From assembly GCF_029846175.1 (NCBI RefSeq), contig NZ_JARWAC010000002.1:248001-312000 (forward strand): DNA of 64,000 nucleotides, in the 5' to 3' direction. Shown piece after piece: positions 17,564 to 26,663 of this stretch (the stretch's first letter is position 1; every line of letters begins with the position of its first letter). The position numbers and the translations under genes are program-made. The DNA comes from Sphaerisporangium sp. TRM90804. GTDB taxonomy: Bacteria; Actinomycetota; Actinomycetes; Streptosporangiales; Streptosporangiaceae. Below the pieces are notes generated by a model. It did no database searches. It saw only the letters and a program-made list of their open reading frames with translations, and was not told the origin of the DNA.

Positions 17564-18757
17564 TCAGGCTCGCAGTGACGGCGCGGCGGCGGCCGCGAGG
17601 TCGCGCTGGAGGGCGCGTTCGGGGGCGCAGACCGCGAGGCGCTCGGCCGTCTCGGCGTCCGGCGTCGTGCCGCTCATCACGACCGACACCAGCTCGGCGG
17701 TCGCCGGGGCGAGCGTGACGCCCAGGCCGCTGTGGCCGGTGGCGACGACGACACGGCGGTGCTCGTCGGCGTAGCCGATCAGCGGGCGCTTGTCGCCGCT
17801 GCCCGGCCGCAGGCCCGCCCAGTGCTTCTCGACCACCCACCCGGTGGTCGAGGGCATCAGCGCGGCGGCGCCGCGCAGCACCTCGTCGCGGCCCTTGGCG
17901 CTCGGCCGCAGGTCGTCGACGCCCGGCTCGTAGGTGACGCCCAGGGCGACGCGGCCGTCGGAGCGCGGCACCAGGTAGGGCGTCAGCAGACCGCCGTCCA
18001 GCTCGGCGTACACGTGGTGGCGCAGGGGGTAGGTGCGGGCGCCGGGCGGGCGGGCGTCCAGCGCCTCGCCCTTGACGGGGTACAGGAAGTGGCGGAACCG
18101 GGGCAGCAGCACGCCGCTGAGGTGGCCGGCGGCCACGACGACCGTCTCTGCGGAGATCACCGTGCCGTCGTCGAGCTCCACCTCGGCGCCGCCGGGGCCC
18201 GAGCCGACCCGCATGACCCGCGCGCCGAGCCGGACGCCGACCCCGACCGCGGGCAGGGCGCCGGCGAGTGCGGCCATGAGGTCGTGCGGATCGAGCGCCA
18301 GCTCGTCGGGCAGCAGGAAGCCGCCCCGGACGGCGTCGCTCAGCAGCGGCTCCAGCTCCTTGGCGTCCTCGCGGCTCAGCCGCACGACCGCGAAGGGCGA
18401 GGCCTCCCATTCGGGAAGCACCTTGTCGGTCAGGTGGGTCATCTCGTCGTCGTCGAGCGCCACCTGGATGTCGCCGCCGGTGAGCACCGGGACCGGCACC
18501 CTCGACTGGTCGGTGAGCCGGGCCAGCCAGGCGGGGTACAGGCGGCGGGTGAGGTCGATGACCGTGCTGAGCGGGCCGAGACAGGAGGACTCGGACTGGG
18601 TGAGGATGCCGCCCATGGCGGCGTCGGTGGCGCCGGAGCCGAGACGCCCGCTCGCGTCGAGAATGGTGACCCGGCGGCCTTCGGCGGCCAGCCTGTGGGC
18701 GACGGCGCACCCGATGACGCCGCCACCGATGACTGCGACCTCGCAGGTTTCTCTCAC
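17564..18757 (-). CDS. FAD-dependent amine/amino acid oxidase (DAO family, glycine-oxidase-like)
   Basis: 397 residues of the D-amino acid oxidase superfamily. N-terminal VAVIGGGVIGCAVAHRLAAEG is the FAD Rossmann motif, SGATDAAMGGIL the flavin-contact loop, then VVVAAGHLSG, and C-terminal HWAGLRPGSGDKRPLIG and ATGHSGLGVTLAPATAELV, both diagnostic of DAO/ThiO-type enzymes. It would oxidise a secondary amine or amino acid to an imine with H2O2 release; the substrate is unassigned and no thi genes are near. The GTG start has GGAG five bases upstream. It is convergent with the SCO252x-type operon. Confidence 0.87.
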   Translation of the reverse strand: MRETCEVAVIGGGVIGCAVAHRLAAEGRRVTILDASGRLGSGATDAAMGGILTQSESSCLGPLSTVIDLTRRLYPAWLARLTDQSRVPVPVLTGGDIQVALDDDEMTHLTDKVLPEWEASPFAVVRLSREDAKELEPLLSDAVRGGFLLPDELALDPHDLMAALAGALPAVGVGVRLGARVMRVGSGPGGAEVELDDGTVISAETVVVAAGHLSGVLLPRFRHFLYPVKGEALDARPPGARTYPLRHHVYAELDGGLLTPYLVPRSDGRVALGVTYEPGVDDLRPSAKGRDEVLRGAAALMPSTTGWVVEKHWAGLRPGSGDKRPLIGYADEHRRVVVATGHSGLGVTLAPATAELVSVVMSGTTPDAETAERLAVCAPERALQRDLAAAAAPSLRA

Positions 18758-19416
18758 GAGAGCTCCACTACGCTACGCCGGGAGCCCACTCGGAGAGCGG
18801 CCCGGCCGTTCCGTCTGACAGGCGGCCGGCGCACCGGCGTTCCGGGAGGCTCGCAGCCCTGCGGAGAGGGTATCGCAACAATCTTGGAGAGTCGCTCCAC
18901 CAACCGTCCAGGGCTAGGCGTCCGGCGCAGGGGCCTGTCGCTAGTTTTCAGGGGTCATCTCCCCTGGTTCTACCCCACCACACACGGTGCCCTACCCCAC
19001 GAGGGCGTGTCTCCACAGTACATCACCCCTACCCTGACGCCCCTCTGACGCCGGACAGGCATGGATCCGCGTACGACTCGCACGGTCGCTCGACGAGATC
19101 GGCTCAGTGCGGAGGTGAGCCGACTTCGCGTGGGTCGTCACCGCCGGCGGGCCGGCTCCAGCTCTCGCGCCCGGCCTCGACGTCTACCGCTTCGGTGAAC
19201 CCGGGAATGGCACCGATGACGGCGTCGAAGCGAGACGAAGTCACGGTTCTCTCACCCGGCTTCACGACCTCTACCATGGCCATCACGAGTAGGTGTTCGC
19301 CACGCGCTGTGCCCGGCCGGTTCCCGGCAGCCACTTCGCTCTCGCGCGAGCCGAGCCTCGACCGGGCCCACCCCGGGATGACGGCCACCGGATGACCCAT
19401 GGAAGGCGAGGGCTTG
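18758..19416. other. 659-bp intergenic region with a small hairpin, no supported gene
   Basis: Divergent gap between the oxidase and the Gfo/Idh gene. It holds a perfect 6-bp stem CAGGGG/CCCCTG with loop TCATCT at 18949-18966 and pyrimidine-rich TACCCCAC motifs at about 18970-19000. Its composition is less GC-biased than the neighbours. A 59-codon minus-strand frame (19104-19283, starting MAMVEVVKPGERT) is possible but has no clear RBS and no family I recognise. Confidence 0.4.
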
Positions 19417-20367
19417 ATGAGTGGGGGGCTGCGGGTCGGGCTGGTGGGGGTGGGGATCATCTCGGAGACGCATCTCGCGGTGCTCGGGGAGCGGGGGGAC
19501 GTCGCGCTCGAGTTCGCCGTGGATCCGCGGCTGGAAGGGCCGCTGGTGTTCCGGGGGGAGGAGGTGCCCTCGTACGGCGAGCCGGCGGGGGCGCTGGCGG
19601 CGCACGAGGTGGATCTGGTGGTGATCGCCACGCCCACGGACACGCACGCCGAGCTGGCCGTCCAGGCGCTCACGCTGTCGGCGGCGCGGGTGCTGGTCGA
19701 GAAGCCCCTCGTGCACGACCTCGCCTCGCTCGACCGGCTGCGGGCGCTGGACGAGGCGGCCGGCGTCCCGGGGCGGGTGTTCACCGCGTACCACTTCGCC
19801 TTCTCGCCGGAGGTGCTCTGGGCGGCGGGGCTGATGGCCGAGCACCCCGAGTGGGGCCCCGTCACCAACATCACCTCGGCCTTCTACGACCCGTACGTCG
19901 CGCGGGGCGAGCAGGCCTTCGCCTCCTACCTGTCGAGCTGGATGGACTCCGGCGTCAACCAGCTCAGCATGCTCGCCCGGTTCGTCGACCTCACCGCGCT
20001 CACCTCGGTCCGCGAGATGGACGGCGGCGCCGCCGCGTGGTGCACCTGCGAGTTCCTCTCCAGGGGTGAGCGCGGGCTCGCCCGGCTGCGCACGAGCTGG
20101 CTCGCCGGCTCCAGCAGCAAGGAGACCGTCCTGACCTTCGCCCGCTCCGGCGTCGAGATCTGGATCGACCACACCGCCATGACCGGCTTCGCCGCGCGTG
20201 AGGGCGCCTTGCTGGCCGCGCACGGCGACGACGGCCGCACCCCGAGGAAGGTGGCCCACTACCGGCCCCTCTACGAGAGCCTGCTGTCCGGCCGGCCCGA
20301 CCCGGTGATGAGCTTCGCCACCGCCGCCAGGATCACCGAGCTGCACCACACGGCACCCGCCCGGTGA
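19417..20367 (+). CDS. Gfo/Idh/MocA-family oxidoreductase
   Basis: 316-residue NAD(P)-dependent sugar or inositol dehydrogenase. The Rossmann start is VGLVGVGIISETHLAVL and the family signature EKP lies in VLVEKPLVHD near residue 95; residues after about 120 form the C-terminal alpha/beta domain with SSWMDSGVNQLSMLARF supplying the usual Asp/Asn substrate site. The ATG at 19417 follows GGCGAGGG closely; an upstream ATG at 19399 would add MEGEGL. It lies convergent to a sugar ABC operon, so it may process the imported sugar, though it is not co-transcribed with it. Confidence 0.85.
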   Translation: MSGGLRVGLVGVGIISETHLAVLGERGDVALEFAVDPRLEGPLVFRGEEVPSYGEPAGALAAHEVDLVVIATPTDTHAELAVQALTLSAARVLVEKPLVHDLASLDRLRALDEAAGVPGRVFTAYHFAFSPEVLWAAGLMAEHPEWGPVTNITSAFYDPYVARGEQAFASYLSSWMDSGVNQLSMLARFVDLTALTSVREMDGGAAAWCTCEFLSRGERGLARLRTSWLAGSSSKETVLTFARSGVEIWIDHTAMTGFAAREGALLAAHGDDGRTPRKVAHYRPLYESLLSGRPDPVMSFATAARITELHHTAPAR

Positions 20368-20392
20368 GCCCGCACGCGGGACGGGCAGGGCC

Positions 20393-20413
20393 GTCCGCCG
20401 CCTGAGGGCGGAC
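20393..20413. terminator. Hairpin between convergent dehydrogenase and DUF624-like gene
   Basis: Perfect 7-bp stem GTCCGCC / GGCGGAC with a 7-base loop, 25 bp past the dehydrogenase stop and 60 bp before the convergent stop; flanking GGCC/GGCC can extend it with a bulge. No U-run. Confidence 0.5.
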
Positions 20414-20474
20414 CGGCCGGCGCGGCGAGCGGGCCGGACGCGGAGTGCGGGCCGGACGCCACCGGGCCGGCGGG

Positions 20475-21020
20475 TCAGGCGCGGGCGGGAGAGGTGCGGG
20501 CGTCCACGGCGGCGGCCGCCAGCACGAGCTGGCCGAGGGCCAGCGGGGTGACCAGGGGGAAGGTGGCGCAGACGACCGCGGCGACGGCGACCGCCATGGC
20601 CAGCAACCCGGTGCCGTACAGGTCGGCGCGGACGGCGTCGCGGGCCGCGCGCGGCCAGGCGTGTCCCGGCCGCCAGGCCGCGGCGCACCGCAGCGCGAGC
20701 GCGGCGGCGGCCAGCGCCACGATGGGGACGAGCACGGCGAGCAGCTGATGGCCGGGCAGCCCGGCGCGCACCGCCGTCCAGTCGAGCAGCAGCACCGCGC
20801 CGAGGCCGACCGGCGCGGCGAAGCCGAGCGGCCCGCCGCGGGCGACGGCGGCGAGCTGACGGGCGTAGGCGCGGGCGCCGACCGGCGTGCGCTCCGACTC
20901 GCGCAGCACGGCGCAGCCGGCGGCCACCGCGGCGAACGCGGTGACCAGCGGCAGCGAGGCGAGGAACACCATCAGCCCCAGCAGCAGGGACTCCGACAGC
21001 AGCGTGAGGCGGCGGCTCAT
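20475..21020 (-). CDS. DUF624/YesL-like membrane protein of the sugar ABC operon
   Basis: 181 residues with four or five TM segments (LLSESLLLGLMVFLASLPLVTAFAAVAAGCAV first, VAAVVCATFPLVTPLALGQLVLAA last). The RADLYGTGLLAMA segment and position after sugar permeases fit the YesL/DUF624 group often found with pectin or plant-sugar importers. The start overlaps the upstream permease stop by ATGA, so it is the last gene of the four-gene importer operon. The role is unproven; it may be an accessory or sensor for the transporter. Confidence 0.75.
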   Translation of the reverse strand: MSRRLTLLSESLLLGLMVFLASLPLVTAFAAVAAGCAVLRESERTPVGARAYARQLAAVARGGPLGFAAPVGLGAVLLLDWTAVRAGLPGHQLLAVLVPIVALAAAALALRCAAAWRPGHAWPRAARDAVRADLYGTGLLAMAVAVAAVVCATFPLVTPLALGQLVLAAAAVDARTSPARA

Positions 21021-21847
21021 CCCTTCAGCCCCGAGGTGGCCAGGCCCTGCACCAGGAAGCGCTGGAAGGCCGCGAAGAACAGCAGGATGGGCACGAGCGA
21101 GAGCACCGACAGGGCGAACATCGGGCCGAAGGAGGCGGCGCTCTCCTGCAGGTCGACGTAGCCGCGCAGCGCGAGCGGAAGGGTGAGCCGGTCGGGCGAG
21201 GACAGGTAGATGAGCTGGGTGAAGAAGTCGTTCCAGGTCCAGATGAACGTGAAGATCGCCGTCGTGATCATCGCCGGTTTGACCAGGGGCAGCGTGATGT
21301 GGGCGAAGATCCTGATCGGGCCGCAGCCGTCGATCCGGGCCGCCTCGTCCAGCTCGGCCGGGAGCTGCCGGATGAACTGCACCATCAGGAAGACGAAGAA
21401 CGCGTCCGTGGCCAGGAACTTCGGCAGCACCAGCGGCCAGAACGAGTCGACCATGCCGAGCTGCTGGAAGATCGTGTACTGCGGGATCAGCACCACGTGC
21501 TGCGGAAGCATGATCGTGGCCAGCATGAACGCGAACAGCGGGGTGCGCAGCCGGAACCTCAGCCTGGCGAAGGCGTAGGCGGCAAGCGAGCAGGTGACCA
21601 CGTTGCCGATCACCGCGCCGCCCGCCACGATCGTGGAGTTGAGGAAGTACCGCCACACCGGGGGGTCGGTGGCGCCGTCCAGCACCGACGCGTAGTTGCC
21701 CAGGGTCAGGGAGTCGGCCCACAGGCCGACGCTGGAGGCGATGCTCGCGTTCGGCTTGAACGAGCTGGCCACCAGCCAGAGAATCGGGTACAGCATCACG
21801 CCGAGTACGGCCAGGACGACCACGTGCCAGATCGCCCGCCGGATCAC
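21017..21847 (-). CDS. Carbohydrate ABC transporter permease (MalG/CUT1 type)
   Basis: 276-residue inner permease with six TM segments; the EAA loop reads ELDEAARIDGCGPIRIFAHITLPLVKPA, the site that docks the ATPase. Typical of CUT1 second permeases. The GTG at 21847 has GGAGGTGGGG upstream; the stop is coupled to the DUF624-like gene. As in most actinomycete sugar importers no ATPase is encoded in the operon, so a shared MsiK-like ATPase elsewhere is likely. Confidence 0.92.
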   Translation of the reverse strand: MIRRAIWHVVVLAVLGVMLYPILWLVASSFKPNASIASSVGLWADSLTLGNYASVLDGATDPPVWRYFLNSTIVAGGAVIGNVVTCSLAAYAFARLRFRLRTPLFAFMLATIMLPQHVVLIPQYTIFQQLGMVDSFWPLVLPKFLATDAFFVFLMVQFIRQLPAELDEAARIDGCGPIRIFAHITLPLVKPAMITTAIFTFIWTWNDFFTQLIYLSSPDRLTLPLALRGYVDLQESAASFGPMFALSVLSLVPILLFFAAFQRFLVQGLATSGLKG

Positions 21848-22797
21848 CGGTCCCCACCTCCGTAGTGCACCCAGGAGCGGGCCGACCGGAAGATCAGCGT
21901 GGTCACCAGCGCGATGCCCAGCAGCAGCACCCAGGCCATCGCCGAGGCGTAGCCCATGTCGAAGTCGACGAAGCCCTTCTGCCACAGGTAGAGCGTGTAG
22001 AAGAGCGTGGAGTCGCCGGGGCCGCCGGTGCCGTTGCTGACGATGAACGCGGCGTTGAACACCTGGAAGGCCCTGATGGTGTCCAGCACCAGGTTGAAGA
22101 AGATCACCGGTGAGAGCATCGGCACCGTCACCGACCAGAACCGCCGCCACCACCCCGCGCCGTCGACCGACGCCGCGTCGTACAGCTCGGCGGGGATCTG
22201 CTTCAGGCCCGCCAGGAAGATCACCATCGGGGCGCCGAACTGCCAGATGCCCAGCAGGACGAGCATCAGCAGCGCCAGGTCGGGGTCGGTGACCCAGCCT
22301 CCGGTCCGGACGCCGAAGAACGACAGGAACCGGTCGGCCGCCCCGTCGGCGGAGAACATCGCCCGCCACACCAGCGCCACCGCGACGCTGGCGCCGAGCA
22401 GGGACGGCGCGTAGAACGCCGAGCGGTACAGGCCCTGCAGGCGGCTGGCGCGGTCGAGCAGCAGGGCCACCGCCAGCGCCGCCAGGAGCTGCACCGGGAC
22501 CGACAGGAGCACGTACTTCACCGTCGCCCAGACCGCGTTCAGGAAGTGGACGTCGGTCGTGAACATCCGCGCGTAGTTCTCGAAGCCGACCCACGACGGC
22601 GCGGTGAACAGGTCGTAGTCGGTGAAGGACAGGTACAGCGAGGCCAGCATGGGCCCGACGGTCAGCAGGACCACGCCCGCGACCCACGGCGACAGGAACA
22701 GGTAGGCCACGCCCGGCCGCTCCCCGTAGGAGGTGCGGGAGGGGACGGCGGGCGGCGCGGGCCGCTCCCGCTCCAGCGTGGACGGGCGCGCGCTCAC
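21844..22797 (-). CDS. Carbohydrate ABC transporter permease (MalF/CUT1 type)
   Basis: 317 residues: a Pro/Arg-rich cytoplasmic tail of about 28 residues, then six TM segments starting YLFLSPWVAGVVLLTVGPMLAS. The EAA loop is AELYDAASVDGAGWWRRFWSVTVPMLSP. It starts with GTG and its stop overlaps the next permease by GTGA. With the binding protein upstream it forms the pore of a CUT1 sugar importer. Confidence 0.92.
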   Translation of the reverse strand: MSARPSTLERERPAPPAVPSRTSYGERPGVAYLFLSPWVAGVVLLTVGPMLASLYLSFTDYDLFTAPSWVGFENYARMFTTDVHFLNAVWATVKYVLLSVPVQLLAALAVALLLDRASRLQGLYRSAFYAPSLLGASVAVALVWRAMFSADGAADRFLSFFGVRTGGWVTDPDLALLMLVLLGIWQFGAPMVIFLAGLKQIPAELYDAASVDGAGWWRRFWSVTVPMLSPVIFFNLVLDTIRAFQVFNAAFIVSNGTGGPGDSTLFYTLYLWQKGFVDFDMGYASAMAWVLLLGIALVTTLIFRSARSWVHYGGGDR

Positions 22798-22855
22798 CGC
22801 CGCCGCCCGCGGCGGGGGCCGGGGCGCCGCGCCGGGCGCGTCTTCTCGGCCGGCC

Positions 22856-24124
22856 TCATCCAGCGACGACCTGCCGGGCCTCGGCGTAGTACCGCTTGGC
22901 CGCGTCGGCCGGGGCCGCCTTGTCGTACATGACGTCCTGGTAGTACTTGTCGAACAGGGTGAACAGCGTGCCCGCGCCCTTGGGCGGCGCCGGCGGCCCG
23001 ACCTTGATCTTGTCGGCGATGAGCTCCTCGTAGTCGTACACCTGCTTCCAGGCGCCGGTGAGCGACGGCGCGATGGCCGCGCGGTTCTTCATGTTGGCGG
23101 GCAGGCCGCGCGACATGCCGAGGATCTTGGCCGCGTCGGGGTCGTTGACGATGAAGTCGGTCAGCTTGAGCGCGGCCGCCCGCTGCTTGGTCCGGGCCGA
23201 CACGCTGATCAGCATGGGCGGCTCGCCGTAGATGCCCGACTCGGCGCCCACCTGCGGCGGCGGCGCGAGCGCGTAGTCGTTGTCGTAGACCTCCCAGGCG
23301 TTGGGCGCGACCGTCGAGTCGGGCATGAACTCCGAGGCCGACACCTTGCGCAGCACCGGCGAGCCCGCCGGGTTCACCGCGGTGATCTCCCCGGGGGTGG
23401 CGGCGCCCGCCTTGCGGAACTTCGTGGCCATCTCCCACCAGGTGACGACGTCCTGCTCGGTGTACCCGAGCGCGCCGTCGGCGGTGTAGAGGCCCTTGCC
23501 CTGCTGGGACAGCCAGACCTTGAACCACGACTCGACGCCGCCGAAGTCGCTGGCGCCGAAGACCTTCCCGCCGGTCTCGTCGCTGACCTTCTTGGCGGCC
23601 TCGAAGTAGTCGTCCCACGTCCAGCCCAGCTCGGGCTTCTCGGCCCCGGCCTTCTCCCACAGCACCGGGTTGTAGACCATCACCATGGCGGTCTGGCCGA
23701 GCGGCAGGCCGTAGAGCTTGTCCTCCAGGGTGCCCAGGCCCATGACCTCCTGCTTGAGGTCGGCGGTCTTGATCTCCTTGCCGACGTGCGGCCGCATGTC
23801 GAGCACGGCGTCGCGCTCGGCGTACTCCCGCAGGTGCCGGTCGCTCATCTGCATGACGTCGGGCGCGTTCCCGCCCGCCGTCTCGGTGGCGAGCTTCTGG
23901 AAGAAGGCGTCGTAGATCGCGGTGCTCGTGGTGACCTTGATGTTCGGGTTCTTCCTCATGAAGAGCTGGACGGCCTCATTGGTGATCTTCGCCCGCTGCT
24001 CGCTCCCCCACCAGGCGAAACGGATCGTCACCTTGCCGTCACTCGGCGCGCCCCCGCCGCAGGCGGCCACGGCCCCCAGCAGGCCCGCCGCGAGCGCTCC
24101 CGCCAGGATCTTGCGTAAAGGCAT
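22856..24124 (-). CDS. Extracellular sugar-binding lipoprotein of the ABC importer
   Basis: 422 residues. The signal peptide ends in lipobox VAAC with C22 as the lipidation site. The mature protein follows the type I solute-binding pattern (VTIRFAWWGSEQRAKITNEAVQLF; GNAPDVMQMSDRHLREYA; PPMLISVSARTKQRAAALKLTDFIVND), fitting oligosaccharide or plant-sugar binding. RBS GAAGGAG. A LacI-type operator lies 13 bp before the ATG. It is the first gene of the binding protein-permease-permease-DUF624 operon, separated from the permease by 58 bp of GC-rich sequence. Confidence 0.92.
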   Translation of the reverse strand: MPLRKILAGALAAGLLGAVAACGGGAPSDGKVTIRFAWWGSEQRAKITNEAVQLFMRKNPNIKVTTSTAIYDAFFQKLATETAGGNAPDVMQMSDRHLREYAERDAVLDMRPHVGKEIKTADLKQEVMGLGTLEDKLYGLPLGQTAMVMVYNPVLWEKAGAEKPELGWTWDDYFEAAKKVSDETGGKVFGASDFGGVESWFKVWLSQQGKGLYTADGALGYTEQDVVTWWEMATKFRKAGAATPGEITAVNPAGSPVLRKVSASEFMPDSTVAPNAWEVYDNDYALAPPPQVGAESGIYGEPPMLISVSARTKQRAAALKLTDFIVNDPDAAKILGMSRGLPANMKNRAAIAPSLTGAWKQVYDYEELIADKIKVGPPAPPKGAGTLFTLFDKYYQDVMYDKAAPADAAKRYYAEARQVVAG

Positions 24125-24136
24125 GTCGGCTCCTTC

Positions 24137-24150
24137 GGAAAACGCTTTCC
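24137..24150. promoter_or_regulatory. LacI-family operator upstream of the sugar-binding protein
   Basis: GGAAAACGCTTTCC carries the AANCGNTT core expected for LacI/GalR regulators, in a near-palindrome with perfect GGAAA/TTTCC arms. It sits in the leader 13 bp before the start codon, so binding should block transcription. No lacI gene is adjacent; the only one in the window, at 46578, is linked to a different core sequence. Confidence 0.65.
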
Positions 24151-24183
24151 CGTAGTGTGGCGAAGAGCCTTGCCGACTTGGTC

Positions 24184-24195
24184 GTCAGCGCTGAC
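24184..24195. promoter_or_regulatory. Perfect 12-bp palindrome GTCAGCGCTGAC
   Basis: Fully self-complementary site about 60 bp upstream of the binding-protein start, near the expected promoter of the importer operon. It could be a second operator or an activator site. The rest of the 383-bp gap 24125-24507 shows no ORF of quality. Confidence 0.35.
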
Positions 24196-24507
24196 AAGGC
24201 ACCCCAGAAGCATCAGCGCACTACCGGCCCCGAGCGGTACCCCCGGCGTCCACCGGGTGTTACCGGGGATTAAAACGTTCTTCCCCACGATGCACAAGAC
24301 CCACTCGTGAGATGTCCCGAGCCCCCCGAGACCGCCGTCCCGGCGCCGCCGGACCGCCGCCGCGGGAACGCCCGGCAGGCCCCCGCCGGGCCCCGCCGCC
24401 CGTCCGGGGCTGCCGCGATCGGCCCGGCGGATCCCCCCGCCGAAGGCGGCGGGGGTGAAACTTTCATCGGCCGGAGCCGGCGGCCGGGTGCGACGTAGGC
24501 TCGGGAC

Positions 24508-25134
24508 ATGTCAGACGTGATCATCGCCGCCCGCGGCGTCGAAGTGGAGCTGGGCGACGCTCCCGTGCTACGCGACGTCGGCCTCACGGCCGCCGCCGGG
24601 GAGATCATCGCCGTGGTCGGGGAGAACGGCGCGGGGAAGTCGACGCTGCTGCGCTGCCTGGCCGGCCTGCAGCCGCCGCTGCGCGGGAGCGTCGACGTCC
24701 TGGGCGCGCCGCCGGTCGACGCCGCCGCGTTCTGGAAGCGGGTCGTCCTGGTCGGCGACGAGCCCGCCTGGTACCCCGGTCTGAGCGTCGAGGAGCATCT
24801 GGAGCTGGCGCGCGCCGTCCACCGGGGCGGCCGGCTGACGGTGGGCGAGGCGCTGGAGACCTTCGAGCTGGCCGGGCGCGCCGACCTGTCCCCGCTGACC
24901 CTGTCCAACGGTCAGCGGCAGCGGCTGTCGCTGGCGATGGCCCTGCTCAGGCCGAGCCGGCTACTGCTGCTGGACGAGCCGGAACGCGGGCTGGACGCCG
25001 CGTTCCGGGCACGCCTGGCCACGATCCTGACCGGCTACGCCGCCGGCGGCGGCACGGTCGTCATGGCCACCCACGACCTGCGGCTCGCGACGGCCACCGG
25101 GGCCCGCCTGATCACGCTGGAGACCGCGTCGTGA
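24508..25134 (+). CDS. ABC transporter ATP-binding protein
   Basis: 208-residue ATPase: Walker A GENGAGKST near residue 40, Q-loop region VVLVGDEPAWYPGLSVEEHLELA (Asp/Glu in place of the usual Gln, as in some exporter ATPases), signature LSNGQRQRLSLAMALL, Walker B LLLLDEPERGLD and switch ATHD. Short for the family but complete. The stop overlaps the next GTG, so it is coupled to a multi-TM partner; together they look like an exporter or a membrane-remodelling ABC pair. Confidence 0.9.
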   Translation: MSDVIIAARGVEVELGDAPVLRDVGLTAAAGEIIAVVGENGAGKSTLLRCLAGLQPPLRGSVDVLGAPPVDAAAFWKRVVLVGDEPAWYPGLSVEEHLELARAVHRGGRLTVGEALETFELAGRADLSPLTLSNGQRQRLSLAMALLRPSRLLLLDEPERGLDAAFRARLATILTGYAAGGGTVVMATHDLRLATATGARLITLETAS

Positions 25135-26639
25135 ACCCCGCGCGCGCCTACCTGCGTTCCCGTCGCGGACGGCGGATGACCTGGTCCGATCGTTACGCCG
25201 CGCTGTTCGGCCTCGCCCTGGTGGCGGCGGTGCTGGGCAACCCCGTCGTCGCGACCGTCCAAGGGCTGGCGGCGGGCGTCGACGCCGGGCGCATGGGCGC
25301 GGGGCTCGGGCTGCTCCTGGCCGCCTACGCGGGCTACCTCGCCCTCGCCCGGTTCCTGGGCCCCCTCGTGCTGCCCGCCGCCGACGCCGCCTGGCTGGTG
25401 CTGTCCCCGCTGCCGCGCCGCTCTGTGCTGGGCAGGGCGGCGTCCGTCCTGCTGGCGGTCGCGGCGGCGGCGGGGGCGGTGCTCGGCCTGGCCGTGCCGG
25501 CCGTGCTCGGCGTCCCCGACGACCTGGCCGTCCGCCTGACGGCGGCGCTGGTGCTGGGCCTGGGCGCGGCGGTGGGCGGCATGGCGACGGCGGTCCTCGC
25601 GCAGGCGTCCCAGACATGGGACTCCTGGCTGCTGACGATGATCGCGGGCGCCGTGCTGCTGGCCGCCGCGGCGGCCCTGCTGGGCGGCGGCCCCGGCCGG
25701 CAGGTGCTGCTCGCCGTGGCCGGCGCGCCGGTCGCGGCGGTCGTGGCGGCGGCCGGCCTGGCGGCCGCCGTGACCGCCGGGCTGCTGCGGCGAGCGTGGA
25801 TCGCGCTCGACCGCATCCCCGCCGCGAAGATCCTCAGCGCCTCGGCCAGGGGCGGGCGGGTGCTCTCGGCGGCGGTCACCATGGACACCGGCGCGCTGAC
25901 CTGGGTCGCGGAGGACAACCACTGGCGCGGACGGGTGCTGCGCTCCCGCCCCTGGCCCGGGTCGGCCCCCCGGAGCGCATGGGCCGCCGGCCTGGCGCCG
26001 GCCTGGCCGGAGTGGCGGCGGGCCGGCAGACGCCCGGGACGGCTGGCGCTGTTGCTCGGCTCCACGGCGCTTCCCGCCGTCGCCGCGCAGGCCGCCGGAG
26101 GCATGTCCGCGCTGCCGGTCGGCGTCCTGCTCTGCGGGGCGCTGACGGCGGCCGTGGCGTTCACCACCGGCGCCCGCCGTGACGGCGACAATCCCTCGCT
26201 CGCCCGGCTGCTGGCCGTCGGCCCGCGTGCCCTGATGGCGGCGCGCGCGGTGCTTCCCGCGTTGGCGGCGGCCCTGTGGTCGTCCCTGGCCCTGGCCGGG
26301 CTGGCGGCGGCCGGCGCCCTGCCCGGCGGCCCGTGGTGGCTGCTGGGGCCGGCGACCGCTCCCGCGATGGCCGCGGGAGCGCTGCGGATGGCCCGCAGGC
26401 GTCCGGCCGACCACTCGATGCCGGTCATCGAGACGGCGGGCGCCGCGCTGCCGATGGGGCCGATCATCTGGGCGCTGACCGGCGCCGATCTCGCGCTGCT
26501 CGGCTGCCTCCCGGCGCTGGTGGCGCTCACCGGCCCGTCCGCGTCCCTGACGGCGTCCGTGATCACGCAGGTGCTCGCCGGGGCCGGGGTGCTCACCGCC
26601 TACCTGCTCCGCCAGGGCCGCGGGGCGGGCGAGGGCTGA
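25131..26639 (+). CDS. Multi-TM partner of the ABC ATPase (DUF6297-like)
   Basis: 502 residues, roughly ten TM segments, Ala/Leu-rich. GTG start overlaps the ATPase stop. The arrangement and size resemble actinomycete DUF6297 proteins found beside short ABC ATPases; this is recalled, not searched. Features seen: LVLSPLPRRSVLGRA, like the loops of exporter permeases that carry a PLPR motif, and a central soluble stretch WVAEDNHWRGRVLRSRPWP. The substrate is unknown. It is convergent with the VOC gene. Confidence 0.75.
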   Translation: MNPARAYLRSRRGRRMTWSDRYAALFGLALVAAVLGNPVVATVQGLAAGVDAGRMGAGLGLLLAAYAGYLALARFLGPLVLPAADAAWLVLSPLPRRSVLGRAASVLLAVAAAAGAVLGLAVPAVLGVPDDLAVRLTAALVLGLGAAVGGMATAVLAQASQTWDSWLLTMIAGAVLLAAAAALLGGGPGRQVLLAVAGAPVAAVVAAAGLAAAVTAGLLRRAWIALDRIPAAKILSASARGGRVLSAAVTMDTGALTWVAEDNHWRGRVLRSRPWPGSAPRSAWAAGLAPAWPEWRRAGRRPGRLALLLGSTALPAVAAQAAGGMSALPVGVLLCGALTAAVAFTTGARRDGDNPSLARLLAVGPRALMAARAVLPALAAALWSSLALAGLAAAGALPGGPWWLLGPATAPAMAAGALRMARRRPADHSMPVIETAGAALPMGPIIWALTGADLALLGCLPALVALTGPSASLTASVITQVLAGAGVLTAYLLRQGRGAGEG

Positions 26640-26663
26640 ACCGCCGCCGGGCCGGGGGCCGGT

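Noticed and set aside
19104-19283. 59-codon minus-strand frame (MAMVEVVKPGERT...)
   Set aside because: No good RBS and no recognised family; kept only as a remark.
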